Below, one piece after another: positions 58,181 through 64,000 of a DNA stretch of 64,000 bases (position 1 is the stretch's first letter; each line of letters begins with the position of its first letter). The stretch is from positions 1,004,501 through 1,068,500 of the forward strand of contig CANUEZ040000180.1 of NCBI GenBank assembly GCA_948099385.1, in the 5' to 3' direction. The DNA is from Fasciola hepatica. Its lineage: Eukaryota > Platyhelminthes > Trematoda > Plagiorchiida > Fasciolidae. Both the position numbers and the translations under genes were made by a program. The notes beneath the pieces are model-generated. The model had not been told where the DNA came from. It was given only the letters and a program-made list of their open reading frames with translations, and searched no databases.

Positions 58181-61100
58181 CAGTATGGCAATTTATTATT
58201 GAATCTCTCCTTCAAGATCGATTTTTGCGGTTACAGTCATTGAAAAGCACGACTGGACGGTTTAAAGAACCACGCGTTATGAACTCGACCCCCTGCTGCA
58301 GTTTCAAAATAGTTCATCTAACAGTCCAATTTGATTGACGTATGTTTCTTTCTATAACATTCTGCAGTCATGGCCTGAAATGACCCAAGTCTATCGAACC
58401 GTCATTTAATAGATCAATGATAAACAGAACCCGGAACATGAAACGACTTTTTCTAGTCACACTCCTTACCCGCGTTTGCATCAGGTTGCTATGGGATAAT
58501 CAGCAACTTAGGATACTCGCATGCAGGTCAACTGAATCACGCGGCTTAATGATAACTCTCGATTGTGAATGATGATGAATAAGTGAGCAGGTAGTTTGAA
58601 CCTTCACATGGCGATGACGTAATAAACTGATGCATTATTCTTTTAGGTAATAGTTTTGGAACAATCGACTGACGTGAATTCACTTTGCAGCCTGCCTGAA
58701 CCCGTAGTCTAAAGAAATATCCGGTGATTACCAAGAACCAAGGAAAAAAGTGCGTAATGAAGACAGAGGTGCATGAATTTCTGAAGTCACCACAGCGTGG
58801 CTGTAGATCTACACGAAAGAAGATGGATATCTGTGGATTCCGGTATTTTGGAGAACCCGGAAATGCGGCTGATGATTTCCATGAACACATAGCTCTCAAG
58901 AACTTGAACTGCCTGATCACGATCGTCAAAAATAATCCGTAAAAGTTGAAGCCCGTAAGCACAAAAAGTTGCTAAACAAAGCAGAATTAGTTTACCAGGA
59001 CGCTTCGCAAACACCTTTGGAGGAACTCCATACGTTCCTCTCACATGGTTTGAGTTTCAGCCAACAGCGACGTCTTTTGTATGACCACCAAACACAGTGA
59101 GCACAACCTGTGTCAGTTACGTTGTTCAATCGCAATGTCCTGTTATCTTCAGCTACGTGAGTAACACAGCGAGTTTCAACATGAATGGCATCTTTTTATT
59201 TGTTTGTATTTGTTTTAATGATTCAGTTCGAAGATACCTTCCTCCGAGACTTCAGTCATGTCGATTCTCATTCTTTTGATCACTGCTGATTTTTGTATTT
59301 TATTGCTTCCGGACTGCAAACGACCACAGCCAAGTACGCACTAAGCAAATGTAACTTACTACCGTTCTTCAGTCAAATACCACAACGACTGAGTACACAC
59401 ATTCTACTGACCATTGGATATTGAATCTACCCTAGTGGTGACATTTCCGGATTGGAGTTTTGGTAGGCTCTTGTTGCTGACTGTTCGTATATATCGATAC
59501 AAATTGGTTTGCCTATGTAGAACCTACCACCTGACTAGTGTTATAACGGTTTTAGATCGAAGAATCGGAGTCCTATCAGAGTGTAAGATATAACATTAGT
59601 TCACCCGATACATGGAGTAAAGAAGCAAGTATTCGGATTGGGGTAGATTATCTACAAGGATCACAGTTGAAAAAAGTATTAAGTGTCAGAACTGCGTTCA
59701 CTTGAGAATACTCTCAACTAAAGGAGAATAGAATTAACGGACTAATGGAACCGAAACACACGAAAAAGTTCAGCTTAAAAGGAACAGTTATTCACAGAAG
59801 CCAGAGGACAGCATGAAATGTTAGTCTGATACAAATGAATTTGATCACTGCTTCTGTAGGTTAATTCGGAGGTTGGTTGATTTTAACTGATTGAAAATCT
59901 TGTTTATACGATTGATTGGTGGGTAGCCTGCTTTCTCGACCATGGTATAACTTATTTAAGGGAACCTATACAGCTCTATAATTGCCCTCTTCAGGACACT
60001 TCAGTGATCCGGAAATCCCATTTATGAGTCACAAGAAATTGGGTATCGATCGAGGTCAACGGATGTATGGCTGCTCTAGCCCCAAAAAAGTTTATCCTAA
60101 TGGGATACGTTTGTAAACTAGCTATTCAATACCGTATTACGCAATCCACGCAGGAACTTTTATCAGAAACTGCATCCAATGTTTTACTTTCTTCCGTGGT
60201 GAGCTTAAGGCGATTTTTCGGATAACCGATATCTTTCACGTCTGTTTTCATTGTAGGTTGTTATGCTACTCAGTCACCCAGTTCAGAGCAGTTCCTCTTA
60301 TCCGAGAATGCATCAGTAGCTTTTGCGCAGTCAAGTGCGTCCTGCAATGCAGCAGTTTTGTTCCAGATGAGCCGGTGGTGAACTGCATGGTTCATTCACC
60401 TCTGCTGGAAAACCCTGTCGAGTAAATGGAAGACAAGGAGCTATGGCCTTATTTAGTGGGGGTCACACCCTCCACGTAAAAGTGCTGTTAGCAGATTTAT
60501 CTTGCACTTTAGATTGGAGAAAGGTAGCCGGGCCAAAATCCCACGGCATACATTAGCACGATTGTTGATCGTCATTGATAGCTTATCGGTTGGTCCATCT
60601 TATCCACCGTTAACCATGGGGTGACAGTCGCCCTATCCGCGACATGGGGATGCACTCGGTAGTGCATAGATCAGTTCTGTCCGGACTGGCTTACTGCATT
60701 CTTTTTATGAACCACTTGTGTCTTTCATGGTTGTTTGCATTGTGGGTTGTTGTACTAGTCGGTCCTCCAAACCATAGTAGACCTTATTATTCGAGGGTGT
60801 AAAATTCACTAAACTTCGGAAGAAACACTTGAATACTACTTGAATTCTTTTTTGTTGAAAATGGGAAAACGTGCAATATTTCTGGGAAGGGTTTTCCACC
60901 CCTGGTTGTTCGCCGAAGGGGGAAATAATCCGTCATAGTGCTGTTTGAACCACGGATATCAGGATCCAAATTTCATGATGCCAACCGTATGAACACCGCG
61001 GGTCAGAACTGTTGTTGCATTTGTCATCCGATAGTTTTACATTGTTCATATAGAAGCCGACACAGTAGTTCAGACTATCTCACTATGATCGATACTTCAA

Positions 61101-61300
61101 TCAACCTGACGCCAGATGATGACTCACTGTCCTCCGGTCTGCTACCACTTCTGACCTATCATCATTCTATTTTCTTTCTGCATTATTGACTTGATAGTCA
61201 CGGTTGCCTCTCCTCTCTCTGATAATACCGTGGTTCTGTGAGTCCACGAACTACGTTCCTTTTGCTGAACGCAAGGGCAAGCATGGAATAATAAAATAAC
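58181..61300. other. Unassigned
   Basis: The longest frame is 138 codons on the minus strand (58546-58962), overlapped by a plus-strand 72-codon frame at 58724-58942; neither has a recognised domain. Two stretches near 60235-60280 and 60710-60755 share a GTCT-TTTCATTGTAGGTTGTT-like sequence and may be related repeats. No tRNA or splice-supported gene is seen. Confidence 0.3.
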
Positions 61301-61311
61301 ACCCGACTGGT

Positions 61312-61390
61312 AGTACCACGATAGCTCAGCTGGCACGGCGTCTGTCCAGTAAACGAATAGTAGCCGGTTCGATTCCGGCTGACGGGATTG
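61312..61390 (+). repeat. tRNA-like sequence with clear A and B boxes
   Basis: The A box TAGCTCAGCTGG (61322-61333) and B box GGTTCGATTCC (61366-61376) match the tRNA consensus, and the T arm GCCGG/CCGGC pairs perfectly. The acceptor ends do not pair, so it is not a normal tRNA gene. It is the clearest Pol III promoter in the window and probably a SINE head. Confidence 0.65.
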
Positions 61391-62500
61391 GATTTTTGGA
61401 TATGAACAACTCAAGCAGATATCTCATTATATACGATTCAGGATCCAATAATATACACTATGAATAGAATACCACTGAACTTTTATTCATAAATAATGAA
61501 AATAATTTCATTGTTAACCATACAGCTTCAATGATCAATTCAGCACCAAAGGTCTATCTGATTTGTTCGGGAATCGTCAGTCACAGCGCATATCAAATTC
61601 CCCCTTCAGTCCCAATATTGATTTCCAGGTTGTTACCCAACTTATGATCATCTTATTGCGTAAACTGAGTAGATTTGTTGATAAATTTTATCATTTTAAC
61701 TCACGGAGCCATTGGATGAGAGCAGGCTACTGTCAATTACTTCATGTTTGCGCAGATTCTAGTCTAGTCTATTGTCAGTGAAAAATGTGTGACTCTAGAT
61801 TTACGGTTGAAACAGTTGGAAGAAGAAGTGCTTGCTCGAAAAATGATAAACTATCCGAATTTTCGCTGGTCGGTGCAAACGACAAACATCAAACCTTTCC
61901 CAAACAAGTCAGGACGGAATCTGCAAAAGTTGCCTTTTGAATAATTTTTCCCCGTGTCTCTCGTATAACTCAAACCCAGTCACTGATAGAAATAACTGTA
62001 GGGTATTTTTAAATCTTTTCTTTTCAATTTGATCATAAAAACGATAAATCCACGGACAGCACGCTAGGAAGGACACATCGACATGAAAACCTTTTTCCCG
62101 TCTGCACAAAGCGTATCACTAGAGGATAAAACGTATCGTTGCGAAAAACCTTTCTTTCCGCCTACTTCAACAGCACCCGTATCCCTCGAATTCAAGCAAA
62201 TGCACAAGTTCACGTCAACCTGGATAGACAGTTAATGAAAAATGCTTGGTTGAACTGCATCACTGTGATACAAGAAGATCATTTTGAATTTATTTACTGG
62301 AAACCGAAATTCACCTCATTTACGGATTTTTGTGTCCGGATTGAACAGTCATGCTTTCTGTGCTAAAATCGATCAAAATCTCCCTCGTGCTTCTATGTAC
62401 GTTTGTTGATCTTGATTCACGGTATGTTTGTTGTTTGATCGATCTCGTCGTGTATCGATTAGTCTCTCCTGAATTGAAGCGAAAGGACACCAGCGCAAGA
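61391..62500. other. No gene recognised
   Basis: It may contain the body of a SINE following the tRNA-like head. Plus-strand frames of 72-75 codons (61563-61781, 62139-62366) lack known motifs. Confidence 0.35.
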
Positions 62501-62589
62501 ATGTAACTCAACTCACTGACATTGTCCTCATAATTTGCTCCTGCCTACTGCCTGCTCGCTGGCTACGACTCGGTTTTGTGCTTACTCTC

Positions 62590-62812
62590 ATAGAAATAAA
62601 TGGAGAGCCACTGGTACGTGTTCTACTACTAACTACGAACACAACACGGATAATTAACATATTCTGTGTTTTCTTTTTTCTTTTCAGTTGATGCATTTCC
62701 ATCTCTAGTGATGTGAACCCGATGCCTGCCTTAAATTCCTGAGGTCTAATGATACGAAGTGTTTGCTCTGCAGAAACAACTACTGGCGTTGGAGCACCCT
62801 GAAAAACAAACC
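62590..62812 (-). CDS. Possible exon of an unknown gene
   Basis: On the minus strand a 113-codon open frame (62849-62508) passes a pyrimidine-rich TTGTTTTTCAG acceptor-like site at about 62801-62811. It then reads GAPTPVVVSAEQTLRI, FKAGIGFTSLEMEMHQLK and a basic stretch. A GTAAGC donor-like site follows at about 62586-62591. The composition is more protein-like than in the neighbouring frames, but I do not recognise it and no adjoining exon was found. It could be chance or a transposon remnant. Confidence 0.25.
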
Positions 62813-62844
62813 TTTGGATAGTAGCTGACCGGAATGTTTCACCC

Positions 62845-63050
62845 AGCACAACATATGGGGGAAATCCGGGGCGACACCACTTTGAACTTGGGCCAGAAGA
62901 GAAATGCTACCAGTACCTCGACATATCATCAGAAAGAACTTATGGAAAGGATCTCAGTACGGGCGTTTGAAAAAAGGGGACAGGCTATCCTTCGTGAGAC
63001 GATTTACTGTGGCTTATTAACCCCGAAATCAAGCGTAAGCAAAATTCAAT
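62845..63050 (+). pseudogene. Possible RTE-like LINE RT fragment
   Basis: In one plus-strand frame, RHHFELGPEEKCYQYLDI is followed by K/R-rich residues and then a WLINPEIKRKQN-like stretch. This resembles the post-catalytic L-G-x-x-x-x-Y-x-Y-L-G-I block and the following K-x-x-I-x-x-E-Y-x-x-R helix of some LINE RTs. Only one block supports it. Confidence 0.35.
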
Positions 63051-64000
63051 GAATAATAAAATGGAAATATTTCTTAATCCGTGGAGCATTTGATTTTTTT
63101 TATTTTTCAAGATATTTCTCACCTACGCGTAATCTTTCGTTAACGTTATGGGCTTGATTTGGACTTCTAAGGCAAACCAGTTTGATCACAAGGCACTGCT
63201 AATCTCCATAGTAATACAACTTTTGTACTGAGAAAGGGAATTCGTGTTGTGTTCAATTGAGCTATATCCTCGAGAATGTGCTTCACCGATGAACACATTA
63301 ACCAGGCATCGGATTTGTCCATTTATAATTGAATATATCCGAAAATTCACTCCTTCCATCACACACGCATTTGCATGATCTATTGTTCCGTATGCACTTG
63401 GGGGGGGGGGAGGGCGACAAAAAGCTGCAGTCTTCACTAAATCGACTCTTCTCGTTCTTCGATTTTGCATATTCCGACAGGCTGATTAGATTTTCCAGTA
63501 CCAAATGAGTTTGTAATCGCTTGAATTTTAAGCAGTTTGGTACTAGTTCTCATTGAACCTCTGTAAAGGTCCCCGAATTGTGAAGACGAATGTGGAGCAC
63601 CACATTGTGCGCACCTTGTTCATATGACGGTATTGTGCCCCATGGGTCCGTTACCATGTCAAATGTTTACCCACAAATTCGCATACGTGGAACTTGGCAT
63701 CAGGATGGAACCTGAGATTTCCGTGATTAGATTCCGACTATGATTTGAGTGATTAGGATGAGATTACGGGACTTATCAAACCCCGAAAACCTATCATACT
63801 CACGCGTGTTCCCTCTCACACACTCACTTAGTCTGTGTGTTTGTATGTACTTGGTCTTTGCGTAGACAAGCTGGGCAGCGTTGTCCTGTGGCCCATTCAG
63901 AAGTTACGTCGCAGCTTACTAAACTGTCGTAGAAGGAAGCAGGTCCGCGTTCAGCGATGGTGTGCTGCACCGGTCTGCCTCCACATCATGTTTGGGAACA
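63051..64000. other. No gene recognised; G-run
   Basis: A poly-G run lies at 63401-63411. No coding, tRNA-like or repeat feature was recognised in the remainder. Confidence 0.4.

Noticed and set aside
58546..58962. 138-codon minus-strand frame
   Set aside because: No domain or splice context, and an overlapping plus-strand frame is equally open; kept only as unassigned.
61312..61390. True tRNA gene
   Set aside because: A and B boxes and the T arm are good, but the acceptor stem does not pair and the anticodon arm is irregular.

Overview
The window looks like gene-poor animal nuclear DNA. There are no dense open frames, operons or ribosome-binding sites. The sequence is moderately AT-rich and contains long microsatellites, scattered tRNA-like Pol III boxes and many decayed transposons from several classes. 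The mix (Penelope-like elements with GIY-YIG endonuclease, Ty3/Gypsy, CR1/Jockey-like LINEs, Tc1/mariner, FLYWCH-type MULE) would fit a flatworm (tapeworm or fluke), but that is inference; no cellular gene was found that could fix the taxonomy.

Layout. 1-7 kb: 3' half of a Tc1-like transposase gene (+), a small Mutator-type inverted-repeat element, a FLYWCH/MULE transposase pseudogene (+), a second copy of the element end, and a LINE endonuclease fragment (-). 8.4-9.9 kb: LINE reverse transcriptase (RT) remnant (+). 11.2-14.8 kb: an old but nearly complete Ty3/Gypsy gag-pol (+). 18.8-20.8 kb: a second, internally deleted LTR element with recognisable gag, integrase and paired LTRs. 20.9-25 kb: two minus-strand LINE remnants. 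27.6-31.1 kb: an ACTAT-type low-complexity tract, tRNA-like sequences, a long (CT)n tract and a third Penelope fragment. 31.7-32.5 kb: LINE RT (+). 42.6-45.2 kb: a well-preserved but frameshifted Penelope-like element (-) between short direct repeats. 47.3-48.2 kb: an almost full-length Tc1/mariner transposase pseudogene (+). 50.9-52.6 kb: LINE RT (-) with an intact YADD box. 52.7-56.0 kb: a second Penelope-like element (-) inside two 405-bp, nearly identical inverted arms. 57.1-58.2 kb: a (CTAT)n array of about 1 kb. 61-63 kb: a tRNA-like sequence and a possible RTE-like fragment.

These pieces do not work together as a system; the window is a graveyard of nested and adjacent elements. Its most unusual object is the Penelope element at 52.7-56.0 kb. 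Its arms carry a TATA box aimed into the body, a triple AGGTCA-type repeat spaced like nuclear-receptor DR1 sites, and a hammerhead-ribozyme-like core. Most open frames over 60 codons are chance frames or pieces of these relics. A few open stretches beside good splice signals are listed as weak exon candidates.
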